Shown here in pieces: positions 30,754 through 40,633 of a stretch of 64,000 bases of DNA. Every line of letters starts with the position of its first letter. The stretch's first letter is position 1. Under the pieces are notes generated by a model that did not search any database, was not told the DNA's origin, and saw only the letters and a program-made list of their open reading frames with translations. The translations under genes were made by a program, and so were the position numbers. This stretch comes from Herbaspirillum sp. 3R11 (GTDB lineage: Bacteria; Pseudomonadota; Gammaproteobacteria; Burkholderiales; Burkholderiaceae_D). The stretch lies in NCBI RefSeq assembly GCF_004563925.1, contig NZ_SPNJ01000002.1, positions 1 through 64,000 on the forward strand, written 5' to 3'.

Positions 30754-32055
30754 ATGCAAGCCAATACCGCCTACGCCGCGCCGCCGGTTGTCGTCAGCAA
30801 CGACCAGCGCCGCCGCGCCATCATCGCCACCGTCATCGGCAACGGCCTTGAATGGTTCGATTTCACCGTCTACAGTTTCTTTGCCGTCATCATCGCCAAG
30901 CTGTTCTTCCCGACCGGTAACGAGCTGACTTCGCTGCTGCTGGCGGTCGCGACTTTCGGCGTCGGCTTCTTCATGCGTCCGGTCGGCGGCATTTTGCTCG
31001 GCATCTACGCCGATCGCGTCGGCCGCAAGGCGGCGCTGTCGCTGACCATCCTGTTGATGGCGGCCGGCACCACGCTGATCGGCATCGCGCCGACCTATGA
31101 ACAGATCGGCCTGTTCGCACCGCTGATCATCGTGGTGGCGCGCCTGCTGCAGGGCTTCTCGGCCGGCGGCGAAATGGGCAGCGCCACCGCATTCCTGACC
31201 GAATATGCACCGGTCAAGGAACGCGCTTTCTACTCCAGCTGGATCCAGGCCAGCATCGGCGTGGCCGTGTTGCTGGGCGCTGCGGTCGGCACCTATGTCA
31301 CCAGCAGCCTGAGCCCGGAAGCGCTGGCGAGCTGGGGTTGGCGCCTGCCGTTCCTGCTGGGCATCATCATCGGCCCGGTCGGCTATTACATCCGCCATCA
31401 CCTCGATGAAACACCGGCCTTCCTCGAAGCCAAGGACAAGACCGATTCACCGCTCAAGGAAATCATCCGCAACTATCCGCGTGAAACCACCGCGAGCTTC
31501 TCGATGGTGATCCTGTGGACGGTCTGTACTTACGTGCTGCTGTTCTACATGCCGACCTATTCGATCAAGGTGTTGAAGCTGCCGCAGTCGACCGGCTTCA
31601 TCGCCGGCATGGTGGGCGGTCTGTGCATCATGGTGTTCGCACCGGTGGTGGGCCGTATCGCCGATCGCTACGGCCGTCGCGGCCTGCTGTCGGGCGCCGC
31701 GCTGCTGATCCTGCTGCTGGCGTATCCGATGTTCGCTTACATCAACCATGCGCCCGGCCTCGGCTCGCTGCTGATTTTCCAACTGGTGTTCGGCATCCTG
31801 ATCGCTACCTATACCGGTCCGATCCTGGCGGCATTCTCCGAACTGTTCCCGGCCAAGGTGCTGTCGACCGGCTTGTCGGTGGCCTACAACCTGGCGGTGA
31901 CGATTTTCGGCGGCTTCGCTTCTTTCATCATCACCGGCCTGATCGCCGCCACCGGCAGCACCATGGCGCCGGCGTTTTACGTGATGATCGCCGCCGCCAT
32001 CAGCCTGGTGGGTACACGCTTCGTGCGCGAACCTGCGTATTTGCAACGCGCTTAA
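30754..32055 (+). CDS. MFS transporter, metabolite:H+ symporter (MHS) type
   Basis: The start at 30754 follows aaggggagag; a far longer frame from 30157 overlaps aspS and is not used. The 433-residue protein has 12 hydrophobic helices and the MHS hallmark IATVIGNGLEWFDFTVYSFFAV near residue 27. It also has the MFS motif A-like GIYADRVGRKAAL between helices 2 and 3, and GRIADRYGRRGLL between 8 and 9. It imports an organic acid or similar with protons. It precedes an amidohydrolase gene by 34 bp and a LysR gene, so its substrate may be that hydrolase's substrate or its product. Confidence 0.9.
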   Translation: MQANTAYAAPPVVVSNDQRRRAIIATVIGNGLEWFDFTVYSFFAVIIAKLFFPTGNELTSLLLAVATFGVGFFMRPVGGILLGIYADRVGRKAALSLTILLMAAGTTLIGIAPTYEQIGLFAPLIIVVARLLQGFSAGGEMGSATAFLTEYAPVKERAFYSSWIQASIGVAVLLGAAVGTYVTSSLSPEALASWGWRLPFLLGIIIGPVGYYIRHHLDETPAFLEAKDKTDSPLKEIIRNYPRETTASFSMVILWTVCTYVLLFYMPTYSIKVLKLPQSTGFIAGMVGGLCIMVFAPVVGRIADRYGRRGLLSGAALLILLLAYPMFAYINHAPGLGSLLIFQLVFGILIATYTGPILAAFSELFPAKVLSTGLSVAYNLAVTIFGGFASFIITGLIAATGSTMAPAFYVMIAAAISLVGTRFVREPAYLQRA

Positions 32056-32089
32056 TTTCCAGATTTCAATTTTCAGATTTTATTTTTCC

Positions 32090-33349
32090 ATGACCAAGAT
32101 TCTCCTGCAGGGCGGCAACGTCCTCGACCCGGCGCATGGCAGCCTGCTGCTTCGCCACGATGTCCTGATTGAAAACGACCGCATCATCGACGTCTCTGCG
32201 ACGCCTATCGATGCGCCGAATGCCTCCGATATGCAGCGCATCAATGTGACCGGCAAGACGGTGATGCCCGGCCTGATCGATTGCCACGTGCATGTGCTGG
32301 CCTCGCTGGCGAACTTGGGCGCGAATGCCTTGCAACCGGGTTCGCTGACCTCGATCCGCGCCTTGCCGATCGTCGAAGCGATGCTCAACCGCGGCTTCAC
32401 GACCGTGCGCGATGCCGGCGGCGCCGACTGGGGACTGGCGCAAGCCATCGCCATCGGGCTGGTGCCGGGACCGCGGATCTTCCCTTCGGGAAAAGCTCTG
32501 TCGCAGACCGGCGGGCATGGCGACTTCCGCCCGCGTTCGGATGTGCTGGAGCCATGCTCCTGCGCCTTCCGTGCCGGCGCGATTGCGCGCGTGGCCGACG
32601 GCGTCGACGCCGTGCGGCTGGCTGCGCGTGAAGAGATCCAGAAGGGCGCGACGCAGATCAAGATCATGGCCTCCGGCGGCGTCGCTTCGCCCACCGATCC
32701 GATCGGCAATACGCAATACAGTGAAGACGAAATCCGCGCCATCGTGGCTGAAGCCGAGGCCGCACAGACCTACGTGATGGCGCATGCCTACACCGGCCGG
32801 GCGATTTCGCGCGCAGTGCGTTGCGGCGTGCGCACGATCGAGCACGGCAACCTGGTGGATGCCGATGCTGCGCGCGTGATGCACGAGCATGGCGCGTTCG
32901 TGGTGCCGACGCTGGTGACCTACGACTCGCTGGCGCGCGACGGTGCGCGTCTCGGTTTGCCGATGGATTCGGTCGCCAAGATCGAATCGGTGCGCCAGGC
33001 CGGCCGCGACTCGCTGAAGATTTACGCCGAGCACGGCGTGCAGATGGGCTTCGGCTCCGACCTGCTGGGTGAGATGCATCAGGACCAGTCGCAGGAATTC
33101 GTCATCCGCGCCGAGATTCTCGGCAACCTGGAAGCAATCCGCTCGGCCACCTCGATTGCCGCCGCCATATTGCAACGCGACGGCGAACTGGGCACCGTGC
33201 GTGCAGGTGCACGCGCCGACCTGATCGTGGTCGACGGCAATCCGCTGGACGACATCCAGTTGCTGGCGGGGCAGGGCGAGCACCTGTCGCTGGTGATGCA
33301 GGGCGGTTATGTGCATCGCAGCACACTCCGTACGCTCAACACGCGTTGA
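32090..33349 (+). CDS. Metal-dependent amidohydrolase (imidazolonepropionase/prolidase-like)
   Basis: The 419-residue amidohydrolase-superfamily enzyme has the metal-binding HxH in PGLIDCHVHV (residues about 62-71), a likely carbamylated or metal lysine in QIKIMASGGV, histidines in VMAHAYTG and TIEHGN, and the catalytic aspartate in FGSDLLGEMH. The flanking beta-sandwich is present (KILLQGGNVLDP at the N-terminus, ADLIVVDGNPLDD at the C-terminus). Its closest general class is the cytoplasmic Xaa-Pro dipeptidase/imidazolonepropionase-like group. The actual substrate (a dipeptide, lactam or cyclic amide) is not known. No strong ribosome-binding site is visible. It is probably cotranscribed with the MFS gene. 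Confidence 0.86.
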   Translation: MTKILLQGGNVLDPAHGSLLLRHDVLIENDRIIDVSATPIDAPNASDMQRINVTGKTVMPGLIDCHVHVLASLANLGANALQPGSLTSIRALPIVEAMLNRGFTTVRDAGGADWGLAQAIAIGLVPGPRIFPSGKALSQTGGHGDFRPRSDVLEPCSCAFRAGAIARVADGVDAVRLAAREEIQKGATQIKIMASGGVASPTDPIGNTQYSEDEIRAIVAEAEAAQTYVMAHAYTGRAISRAVRCGVRTIEHGNLVDADAARVMHEHGAFVVPTLVTYDSLARDGARLGLPMDSVAKIESVRQAGRDSLKIYAEHGVQMGFGSDLLGEMHQDQSQEFVIRAEILGNLEAIRSATSIAAAILQRDGELGTVRAGARADLIVVDGNPLDDIQLLAGQGEHLSLVMQGGYVHRSTLRTLNTR

Positions 33350-33413
33350 ATCCAGGCGGGCATGTTTTTCGCTCTATGATGGAGCTCTGAGTTGTTCAAC
33401 ACGGGCTGCCATC

Positions 33414-34322
33414 ATGCGTATTTCTCCACTTCCTCCTCTACCTTCGCTGATCGCGTTTGAAGCTGCCATGCGGCATAGCAGCTTCACGCGCGCGGCGGCG
33501 GAACTGCATCTGACGCAAAGCGCCATCAGCCGCCAGATTGCGCAGCTGGAGCGTTTCCTCGGCAAGAAACTGTTCATCCGCGAACCGCGCGCGCTGCGCC
33601 TGACCGTCAGCGGGCAGCGCTATGCCGAAGAGGTGCAGCGCCTGCTGGTCGGCTGCGCCGAAGTCACCGAAGACATCATGAAACGCAAGGGTCACAGCGA
33701 ACTGACGGTGGCCTGTTCTTCCGGCGTCGCGGTGCTGTGGCTGACGCCGCGGCTGGCGCGTTTCCGTGCGCTGCAGCCGGAATGCCATCTGCGCCTGCTG
33801 GTCAACGACAGCCTTGCGGCTTTGTCGGAAACCGATTTCGACATGGGCATCTACTTCCTGCGCGACGGACCGCCGTCCGGGTTGGCGGCGCGCCGGCTGT
33901 ATGACGAAGAAGTGTTCCCGGTGTGTTCCCCGGCCTATCTCGCGGGACGCACGCTGGAACCGCGCGACTTGCTGCAGGAAACCCTGCTGATGCAGGAAGA
34001 CGGCCAGCGCCAGTGGATGTCCTGGCAAAACTGGATGGCGCAGAACGATCTCGGCGACGCCCGCATCGAGCATCAGATCCTCTCCAATCAATATCCCATC
34101 CTGCTGCAACTGGCGATGGAAGGCCACGGCATCGTGCTGGCCTGGCGTCACATGATCGATGCCTGCATGCACGAGGGCTTGCTGGTGCGCGCCTGTGAGG
34201 CCAGCGCCAGCCTCGGCGGCGGCTACTACGCGGTGTGGCCGCGCGACCGCATCGAGCACGCGGCGGCGCGCAGCTTCCGCAACTGGCTGGTCGAGGAGAG
34301 CGCGGCAGCAGCGGCAGACTGA
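33414..34322 (+). CDS. LysR-family transcriptional regulator (GcvA-like)
   Basis: The ATG at 33414 gives 302 residues; a longer frame from 33309 would overlap the amidohydrolase gene. The N-terminal winged helix reads PLPSLIAFEAAMRHSSFTRAAAELHLTQSAISRQIAQLERFLGKKLF, typical of LysR proteins, and the C-terminal two-lobed effector domain runs from about residue 95. It is on the same strand as the MFS/amidohydrolase pair and just downstream of it, so it may control that pair, although LysR genes more often sit divergently. The effector is unknown. Confidence 0.9.
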   Translation: MRISPLPPLPSLIAFEAAMRHSSFTRAAAELHLTQSAISRQIAQLERFLGKKLFIREPRALRLTVSGQRYAEEVQRLLVGCAEVTEDIMKRKGHSELTVACSSGVAVLWLTPRLARFRALQPECHLRLLVNDSLAALSETDFDMGIYFLRDGPPSGLAARRLYDEEVFPVCSPAYLAGRTLEPRDLLQETLLMQEDGQRQWMSWQNWMAQNDLGDARIEHQILSNQYPILLQLAMEGHGIVLAWRHMIDACMHEGLLVRACEASASLGGGYYAVWPRDRIEHAAARSFRNWLVEESAAAAAD

Positions 34323-34382
34323 TCGCGCGGCGGGCGATGCGGATACAATGGGCGTTGGCAACTTGTCACCTGCTCAAGAGAA

Positions 34383-34871
34383 ATGAACCGTCCCTTTAAA
34401 ATCCCCGAGTCCGTCCTGGTCGTCATCTACACCGCAGCGCTGGATGTGCTGCTGATCGAGCGCACCGACAAGGCCGGTTACTGGCAGTCGGTCACCGGCT
34501 CCAGGGACACGCTGGACGAGCCCCTGATGCTGACCGCGCAACGCGAAGTCGGTGAAGAAACGGGGATTGTGATTAGCGACGAAATCAGTGTTTCGCCGAC
34601 AGCCGCCAATCGTGTTCCGTGCGATCATCTGAGCGACTGGAAGTTGTCGAACGATTACGAAATCTATCCGGTCTGGCGCCATCGCTATGCGCCCGGCGTG
34701 ACCCGCAACATCGAGCATGTGTTCGGTTTGCTGGTGCCGCAAGGGATTCCGGTCACGCTGGCGCCGCGCGAGCATACGCGCTTCCAGTGGCTGCCTTACC
34801 GTGCTGCGGCCGACCAGTGTTTTTCACCGTCGAACGCCGAAGCGATCCTGCAGCTGCCGCATTACATGTAA
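34383..34871 (+). CDS. nudB: Dihydroneopterin triphosphate diphosphatase (Nudix)
   Basis: The 162-residue Nudix hydrolase removes pyrophosphate from dihydroneopterin triphosphate in folate synthesis. The Nudix box is GSRDTLDEPLMLTAQREVGEETGI near residues 40-63. The catalytic REVGEETG core is intact, but the loop before it has one residue more than the G-x5-E consensus. YWQSVTGS before it and the C-terminal FQWLPYRAAADQCFSPSN are NudB features. In many Burkholderiales nudB directly follows aspS; here a 3.6-kb block separates them. TACAAT at 34344-34349 is a possible -10. Confidence 0.9.
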   Translation: MNRPFKIPESVLVVIYTAALDVLLIERTDKAGYWQSVTGSRDTLDEPLMLTAQREVGEETGIVISDEISVSPTAANRVPCDHLSDWKLSNDYEIYPVWRHRYAPGVTRNIEHVFGLLVPQGIPVTLAPREHTRFQWLPYRAAADQCFSPSNAEAILQLPHYM

Positions 34872-34973
34872 GTCCTCGACGCGCACCCGTGCGGTCGATG
34901 GCTGCAGGTCCATTTGCATACAGTTACATTTGACGCAGTTCAATTGAAATAACCAAGAGGTTTTGCCGATCGT

Positions 34974-35768
34974 ATGAAGTTACGCATAGCCACTTACAAC
35001 ATCCACAAGGGGGTCACCTCCTTCAGCGGACGCCCGCGCATCCATGCGCTCAAGCAGGCGCTGGCGCAACTCGACGCCGACCTGGTGTTCCTGCAGGAAG
35101 TGCAGGGACGCCACGACCGTATCGCGCTGCGTCACGCCGCCCTGTGGCCAACGCAGTCCCAACATGAATACCTGGCGGGAGAATCGCATCACGCCGCTTA
35201 CGGCGTGAACGCGGTGTACGACCATGGTCATCATGGCAATGCGCTGCTGTCGCGCTTCGCGATTGCGTCGGCACGCAATCAGGATGTCTCCGACCACGCC
35301 TACGAATCGCGCGGCATCCTGCATTGCGTGGTCGAGATCGAAAGCGTCCCGGTGCATTGCTACGTCATCCATCTCGGCTTGTTTGCGAACGGTCGCCGTC
35401 GCCAGACCGCGGCACTGATCGAAGCGGTGCGCGCCTCGTCGCCACCGGACGCGCCCATCATCATCGCCGGCGACTTCAACGACTGGGGCAACAAGCTCAG
35501 CGAATTCCTGCGCATCCGCCTTGGCGTCAGCGAAGTGTTCGAACAGCACGGCTCCGCGCACGGCCTCATGGGCTACCTGCGCAAGCTCGGCGGCATGCGG
35601 CCGGTGATCCAGCCGGCGCGTACCTTCCCGGCCTCGATGCCGATGCTGCGGCTGGACCGCATCTACCTGCGCGGTTTTGAAGTCGAATCGGCGGAAGTGA
35701 TGCGCGGCGGCCTGTGGGCGAACCTGTCGGATCACGCTCCCATTGTCAGCACCTTGCGCTTAAAATGA
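34974..35768 (+). CDS. Endonuclease/exonuclease/phosphatase (EEP) family protein
   Basis: The 264-residue protein has the DNase I-like fold: LRIATYNIHKGV (catalytic Asn), DADLVFLQEVQG (metal-binding Glu near residue 44), IIAGDFNDWGNKL (Asp/Asn pair) and the terminal SDHAPIVSTLRL (catalytic Asp-His). There is no signal peptide. It is paired with a cardiolipin synthase gene 72 bp downstream, a common association in this order. The substrate could be nucleic acid, a phosphodiester lipid or an inositol-like phosphate. Confidence 0.9.
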   Translation: MKLRIATYNIHKGVTSFSGRPRIHALKQALAQLDADLVFLQEVQGRHDRIALRHAALWPTQSQHEYLAGESHHAAYGVNAVYDHGHHGNALLSRFAIASARNQDVSDHAYESRGILHCVVEIESVPVHCYVIHLGLFANGRRRQTAALIEAVRASSPPDAPIIIAGDFNDWGNKLSEFLRIRLGVSEVFEQHGSAHGLMGYLRKLGGMRPVIQPARTFPASMPMLRLDRIYLRGFEVESAEVMRGGLWANLSDHAPIVSTLRLK

Positions 35769-35840
35769 CGGCAGTTCAACTTCCGTCAGCCTCCACTTGA
35801 CTGCTTTCCTTTTCGATTTCCGCACTCGCGCGGACGCGGC

Positions 35841-37004
35841 ATGCGCGTAATCAGTTATAGCGGCGACAACCATGTCGAGCTGCTGCGTTGCGGCGCGGAG
35901 TTCTTTCCGGCGCTGATTGCCGCCATCGACGAGGCCCACGTCGAACTCTATCTCGAAACCTATATCTTCAGCCTTGACGACACCGGCATCCTGGTGCACG
36001 ACGCCTTGATCCGTGCCGCCAAACGCGGCGTCGTGGTCAGCGTCATCACCGACTGGATCGGCACCGGCCGGGTCGAGAGCAAGCAGCTCAAGGCCACGCT
36101 GACCGCCGCCGGCGTCCAGCATCGCTCGTTCAATCCCTGGTTCAAACGCGGCGTCGCGCGCAGCCACCGCAAGCTGTGCGTGGTGGATCGCAAATGGGCG
36201 TTCGCGGGCGGCCTCAATATCAACGACGATTTCTTTTCCGACGATGCGCGCCGTGTGCCCTTGCCGGCGCCGCGCTGGGATTTTGCGGTGCGCATCAGCG
36301 GCCCGCTGGTGGAGGCGATCCATCGGGAAATGCTGGACCAGTGGATACGCATCGGCAAGATGAAGCTGCGCGCGCGCTGGGATCGTTTCAAGATGGGGCG
36401 TTATACCCAGCACGGCACCGAGCCGGGTCAGGCGCTGGCCGGGCTGGTGGTGCGCGACAACCTGCGCAACCGCCGCACCATCCAGCGCGCCTATCTGCAA
36501 GCGCTCGGTCGTGCACGCGAAACGGCATTCCTCGCCAACCCCTATTTTGCGCCCGGCCGCAAGCTGCGCCGCGCACTGGAAGAAGCCGCCTCACGCGGCG
36601 TGCGCGTAACGCTGTTGCTGGGCGTCGGGCAGTTTTACCTGCAGGATGCGGTAGCGCATTCCTTCTATCCGAAACTGCTCAAGGCCGGCGTGCGCATCGT
36701 CGAATACACCAAGACCCAGCTGCACGCCAAGGTCGCGGTGATCGACGATGAATGGGCCACGGTCGGCTCCAGCAATTACGACGGCCTCAGCCTGTTCGTG
36801 AACCAGGAAGCCAATGTTGTCGTCAGCGACATAGCCTTCGCCGCCACGCTGCGCACCGAGATCGAAATCGGCCTCAGCGAGGGACGCCTGGTGCAGCTGC
36901 AGGACTTCCTCCATTCGCCTTGGTACAAGCGGCTCTGGTACGGCACCGCCTTCCTGATGTATCGCGGCCTCATTCGCGTCATCACGCTGGGGCAGGACGC
37001 CTGA
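35841..37004 (+). CDS. clsB: Cardiolipin synthase B-type phospholipase D protein
   Basis: The 387-residue protein has two HKD motifs, HRKLCVVDRKWAFAGG near residues 108-123 and HAKVAVIDDEWATVGSSN near 294-311, each followed by the expected downstream Gly/Asn-rich segment. No N-terminal transmembrane helices are present, as in ClsB and unlike ClsA. It probably transfers phosphatidyl groups to make cardiolipin or related anionic phospholipids at the inner membrane. It overlaps no neighbour and ends a unit with nudB and the EEP gene. Confidence 0.92.
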   Translation: MRVISYSGDNHVELLRCGAEFFPALIAAIDEAHVELYLETYIFSLDDTGILVHDALIRAAKRGVVVSVITDWIGTGRVESKQLKATLTAAGVQHRSFNPWFKRGVARSHRKLCVVDRKWAFAGGLNINDDFFSDDARRVPLPAPRWDFAVRISGPLVEAIHREMLDQWIRIGKMKLRARWDRFKMGRYTQHGTEPGQALAGLVVRDNLRNRRTIQRAYLQALGRARETAFLANPYFAPGRKLRRALEEAASRGVRVTLLLGVGQFYLQDAVAHSFYPKLLKAGVRIVEYTKTQLHAKVAVIDDEWATVGSSNYDGLSLFVNQEANVVVSDIAFAATLRTEIEIGLSEGRLVQLQDFLHSPWYKRLWYGTAFLMYRGLIRVITLGQDA

Positions 37005-37238
37005 CTCTTCCTGCGGTATGTCATTGCCTTTACACAAGGCTGGGTCATAATGCACTTTCGTTTTTGCCGGCGCATGCGGTTAAATGCGCGAGGTTGCCGG
37101 CATGAACGGAATTCCTATTCCATCAATAAAGACAATCAATTTCTCAATATCAATAAATTTCATTAAAGTTCATGCAGCACCGTCATCATGCAGGTACAGA
37201 TGCGGGTCTTCTAACCTAGATTTTTAAAGGGATGTGAC
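37005..37238 (+). promoter_or_regulatory. Catalase gene leader region
   Basis: 234 bp without a gene. The first part holds a stem gcgcat / atgcgc (37070-37075, 37084-37089) between two copies of ttgccggc (37065 and 37094). The 37121-37165 part is strongly AT-rich (caataaagacaatcaatttc and onward) and is the likeliest promoter region. I looked for an OxyR-type motif and did not find a convincing one. A terminator for clsB is not evident. Confidence 0.4.
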
Positions 37239-38687
37239 ATGAGCAACAAGTTAACCACCTCCGCCGGCGCCCCGGTCGCCGACAACAACAACATCCAAAC
37301 TGCAGGCCCACGCGGTCCGGCCCTGCTGCAAGACGTCTGGTTCCTCGAAAAGCTGGCCCACTTCGACCGTGAAGTCATTCCCGAGCGCCGCATGCACGCC
37401 AAGGGTTCGGCCGCCTACGGCACCTTCACCGTGACGCACGACATCACCAAATACACCAAGGCCAAGATCTTCTCCGAAGTCGGCAAGAAAACCGACCTGT
37501 TCCTGCGCTTCTCGACCGTCGCCGGCGAGCGCGGTGCGGCCGATGCCGAGCGCGACATCCGCGGCTTCGCCATCAAGTTCTATACCGAGCAAGGCAACTG
37601 GGATCTGGTCGGCAACAACACGCCGGTGTTCTTCATGCGCGACCCGCACAAATTCCCGGACCTGAATCGCGCCGTCAAGCGCGATCCCAAGACCAACCTG
37701 CGCAGCGCCAACAACAACTGGGACTACTGGACCTTGCTGCCGGAAGCACTCCATCAGGTCACCATCGTTATGAGCGACCGCGGCCTGCCGCGCTCGTATC
37801 GCCACATGCACGGTTTCGGCAGCCATACGTTCAGCTTCATCAACGCCGCCAATGAGCGCTTCTGGGTCAAGTTTGCCTTCAAGACCCAGCAAGGCATCCA
37901 GAACCTGACCGACGCCGAAGCCACCGAGCTGGTCGGTCATGACCGCGAAAGTTCGCAGCGCGACCTGTTCGACTCCATCGAGAACAAGGACTTCCCGCGC
38001 TGGAAGCTGTTCGTGCAGATCATGCCCGAGAAGGAAGCCGGTTCTTACCACCTCAACCCGTTCGACCTGACCAAGGTGTGGCCGCACAAGGACTATCCGG
38101 AAATCGAAGTCGGCGTGCTGGAACTGAACCGCAATCCGGAAAACTACTTCGCCGAAGTCGAACAGGCCGCCTTCTCGCCGGCCAACGTGGTGCCGGGTGT
38201 GGGCTTCTCGCCGGACAAGATGCTGCAAGGCCGTTTGTTCTCGTACGGCGACGCGCACCGTTACCGTCTTGGCGTGAATCACTACCAGATCCCGGTCAAT
38301 GCGGCGCGCTGCCCGGTCCATACGTCGCACCGCGACGGCGCCATGCGCGTCGATGGCAACCATGGCGCGACCCTGGGCTACGAGCCGAACAGCTACGGCC
38401 AATGGCAGGAGCAGCCCGACTTCCGCGAGCCGCCGCTGGCCATCGAAGGCGCCGCCGATCACTGGAACCACCGCGTCGACGAGGATTACTACTCGCAGCC
38501 GCGCGCCTTGTTCCAGCTGATGACGCCGGCCCAGCAGCAGGTCCTGTTCGAGAACACCGCACGCGCCATCAACGGCGCTTCGGAACCAGTCGTGCAACGC
38601 CATATCGACAATTGCACCAAGGCTGATCCGGCCTACGGCGCGGGCGTGGCGAAAGCGATTGCGGCGCTCAAGGCCGGCAGCAAGTAA
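37239..38687 (+). CDS. katA: Monofunctional haem catalase (clade 3)
   Basis: The 482-residue small-subunit catalase has the distal histidine in [12 protein letters not shown] (His53), [26 protein letters not shown], the distal Asn in [11 protein letters not shown], and the proximal haem tyrosine in [23 protein letters not shown]. It dismutates hydrogen peroxide in the cytoplasm. Start is supported by aaaggga upstream. There is no signal peptide. It stands alone between a long leader and a strong terminator. Confidence 0.97.
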   Translation: MSNKLTTSAGAPVADNNNIQTAGPRGPALLQDVWFLEKLAHFDREVIPERRMHAKGSAAYGTFTVTHDITKYTKAKIFSEVGKKTDLFLRFSTVAGERGAADAERDIRGFAIKFYTEQGNWDLVGNNTPVFFMRDPHKFPDLNRAVKRDPKTNLRSANNNWDYWTLLPEALHQVTIVMSDRGLPRSYRHMHGFGSHTFSFINAANERFWVKFAFKTQQGIQNLTDAEATELVGHDRESSQRDLFDSIENKDFPRWKLFVQIMPEKEAGSYHLNPFDLTKVWPHKDYPEIEVGVLELNRNPENYFAEVEQAAFSPANVVPGVGFSPDKMLQGRLFSYGDAHRYRLGVNHYQIPVNAARCPVHTSHRDGAMRVDGNHGATLGYEPNSYGQWQEQPDFREPPLAIEGAADHWNHRVDEDYYSQPRALFQLMTPAQQQVLFENTARAINGASEPVVQRHIDNCTKADPAYGAGVAKAIAALKAGSK

Positions 38688-38739
38688 GCCGGGCCTTACT
38701 GTTCGCCATACTCGCCGGAACGTAGTCCCGGCATCGAAA

Positions 38740-38774
38740 AACGCCGCTGTTCCGCAAGGACGGCGGCGTTTTTT
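38740..38774 (+). terminator. Rho-independent terminator of katA
   Basis: aacgccgc (38740-38747) pairs with gcggcgtt (38763-38770), followed by TTTT. The hairpin is 53 bp after the katA stop. Confidence 0.85.
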
Positions 38775-38931
38775 CATAGACAAATAAATTTGAATATTTG
38801 CGACGTTCATACCGAAAATCCACCGTATCGCCATTGCTCTTGAAATGGACTAAGATGGACGTCCCGGATTTCAACAAGCAAGTCAGTCCACCCCCGGAAA
38901 GACTTCGGTAATTCAACAAAAGGAGTGAAAC

Positions 38932-40107
38932 ATGGATGACGTCGTTATTGTTGCAGCACAGAGAACAGCGGTCGGTAAATTCGGCGGTTCCTTGTCGAAA
39001 ATCGCCGCCTCGGATCTCGGCGCGCAAGTCATCAAGGCCTTGCTGGCAAAGACCGGCATCAAGCCGGAAAGCATCAGCGAAGTCATCCTCGGCCAGGTGC
39101 TGACAGCCGGCGTCGGCCAGAATCCGGCGCGCCAGGCGGTGATCCGCTCGGGCCTGCCTGACATGGTCCCGGCCTTCGTGGTCGGCAAGGTCTGTGGCAG
39201 CGGCCTCAAGGCCGTACAGCTGGCTGCGCAGGCGATCAAGTGCGGCGACGCGCAGATCGTCATCGCCGGCGGCCAGGAAAACATGAGCGCTTCGCCGCAC
39301 GTGCTGAACAACTCGCGCGACGGTTTCCGCATGGGCGACGCCAAGCTGACCGACACCATGATCGTGGACGGCCTGTGGGACGTCTACAACCAGTACCACA
39401 TGGGCATCACCGCTGAAAACGTCGCCAAGAAATACGACATTTCGCGCAAGGAGCAGGACGAGTTCGCCGCCGCTTCGCAGAACAAGGCCGAAGCTGCGCA
39501 AAAGGCCGGCAAGTTCAAGGATGAAATCGTCCCGATCGAAATCAAGAACAAGAAGGAAACCATCGTTTTCGACACCGACGAATTCGTCAAGCCGGGCGTC
39601 ACCGCCGAAGCGCTGGGCGCGCTGCGTCCTGCGTTCGACAAGGAAGGCACCGTCACCGCCGGCAACGCATCGGGCATCAATGACGGCGCGGCTGCAGTGG
39701 TCCTGATGTCGGCCAAGCTGGCAGCGGAACTCGGCCTGCCGGTGCTGGCCAAGATCAAGTCGTATTCCTCGGCCGGTCTCGATCCAAGCATCATGGGCAT
39801 GGGCCCGGTGCCGGCGTCGCAACTGACCTTGAAGAAGGCCGGCTGGAGCCCGCAAGACCTCGACCTGATGGAAATCAACGAAGCCTTCGCGGCACAGGCG
39901 ATTGCCGTCAACAAGCAAATGGGTTGGGACACCAGCAAGATCAACGTCAACGGCGGCGCGATTGCGATCGGTCACCCGATCGGCGCGTCAGGTTGCCGCG
40001 TGCTGGTCACGCTGCTGCACGAAATGGTCCGCCGCGACGCCAAGCGCGGTCTGGCCAGCTTGTGTATCGGCGGCGGCATGGGTGTGGCGCTGGCGGTTGA
40101 GCGTTAA
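38932..40107 (+). CDS. Acetyl-CoA C-acetyltransferase (thiolase II)
   Basis: The 391-residue thiolase starts after aaaggagtgaaac. The acyl-accepting cysteine is in [12 protein letters not shown] (about residue 88), and the active-site motifs [25 protein letters not shown] (His about 347) and SLCIGGGMG (Cys about 377) are all intact. It condenses two acetyl-CoA to acetoacetyl-CoA, or the reverse, and is of PhaA/AtoB type. No phaB or phaC gene is nearby, so whether it serves polyhydroxybutyrate synthesis or acetoacetate degradation is open. It stands about 1.5 kb before the beta-oxidation cluster as a separate unit. Confidence 0.94.
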   Translation: MDDVVIVAAQRTAVGKFGGSLSKIAASDLGAQVIKALLAKTGIKPESISEVILGQVLTAGVGQNPARQAVIRSGLPDMVPAFVVGKVCGSGLKAVQLAAQAIKCGDAQIVIAGGQENMSASPHVLNNSRDGFRMGDAKLTDTMIVDGLWDVYNQYHMGITAENVAKKYDISRKEQDEFAAASQNKAEAAQKAGKFKDEIVPIEIKNKKETIVFDTDEFVKPGVTAEALGALRPAFDKEGTVTAGNASGINDGAAAVVLMSAKLAAELGLPVLAKIKSYSSAGLDPSIMGMGPVPASQLTLKKAGWSPQDLDLMEINEAFAAQAIAVNKQMGWDTSKINVNGGAIAIGHPIGASGCRVLVTLLHEMVRRDAKRGLASLCIGGGMGVALAVER

Positions 40108-40123
40108 TCAATCAGTACTGACC

Positions 40124-40144
40124 CGCCGGGTTTGTCACCCGGCG
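40124..40144 (+). terminator. Hairpin after the thiolase gene
   Basis: cgccgggt (40124-40131) and acccggcg (40137-40144) with a 5-base loop, and no T-run. Confidence 0.4.
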
Positions 40145-40169
40145 CGCTGTGCAACATAGGCAGGAGAAC

Positions 40170-40209
40170 ATGCCGGCCTTGCGGAAGCTCCCAAGGCCGG
40201 CATTTTCAT
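40170..40209 (+). terminator. Rho-independent terminator after the thiolase gene
   Basis: 12-bp perfect stem atgccggccttg (40170-40181) / caaggccggcat (40192-40203), followed by a short T-rich tract. Confidence 0.8.
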
Positions 40210-40258
40210 TTTGACCCGAATTGAATCTACATTGAATCTGAGCTGAGTCTGAACCGAC

Positions 40259-40633
40259 ATGGACACCACCCGCATCGACAAATGGCTCTGGGCGGCGCGC
40301 TTCTTCAAGACGCGTTCGCTGGCCACCGACGCCGTCGAACGCGGCAAGGTGAAGCTGCGCGGCGAGCGCACCAAGCCTTCGCATAACCTCAAGACCGGCG
40401 ACATGCTGCAGATCGACAACGGCGCCACCGAATGGGAAGTGCAAGTCTGCGGCATCTCGGACAAGCGCGGTTCGGCCGCCGTGGCGCAGGGCCTGTATGG
40501 CGAAACCGCCGCCAGCGTCGAAAAGCGCCGCCTGCTTGCCGAGCAGCACCATTTCTTCAAGGAACCGACCGCTACGCTCAAGGGCCGCCCGACCAAGCGC
40601 GACCGGCGTTTGCTCGATCAATCCTCGTCCTGA
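40259..40633 (+). CDS. hslR: Heat shock protein 15 / S4-domain RNA-binding protein
   Basis: The 124-residue protein has an N-terminal S4 domain (TRIDKWLWAARFFKTRSLATDAVERGKVKLRGERTKPSHNLKTGDML, residues 4-50) and a basic C-terminal tail (LKGRPTKRDRRLLDQ). It matches Hsp15, which in E. coli binds stalled 50S subunits carrying nascent chain-tRNA and helps recycle them. It stands alone. I saw no sigma-32 consensus in the 150-bp gap upstream. Confidence 0.92.
   Translation: MDTTRIDKWLWAARFFKTRSLATDAVERGKVKLRGERTKPSHNLKTGDMLQIDNGATEWEVQVCGISDKRGSAAVAQGLYGETAASVEKRRLLAEQHHFFKEPTATLKGRPTKRDRRLLDQSSS

Noticed and set aside
37005..37238. OxyR binding site before katA
   Set aside because: I could not fit the ATAG-N7-CTAT type pattern convincingly; only AT-rich DNA and short repeats are seen.
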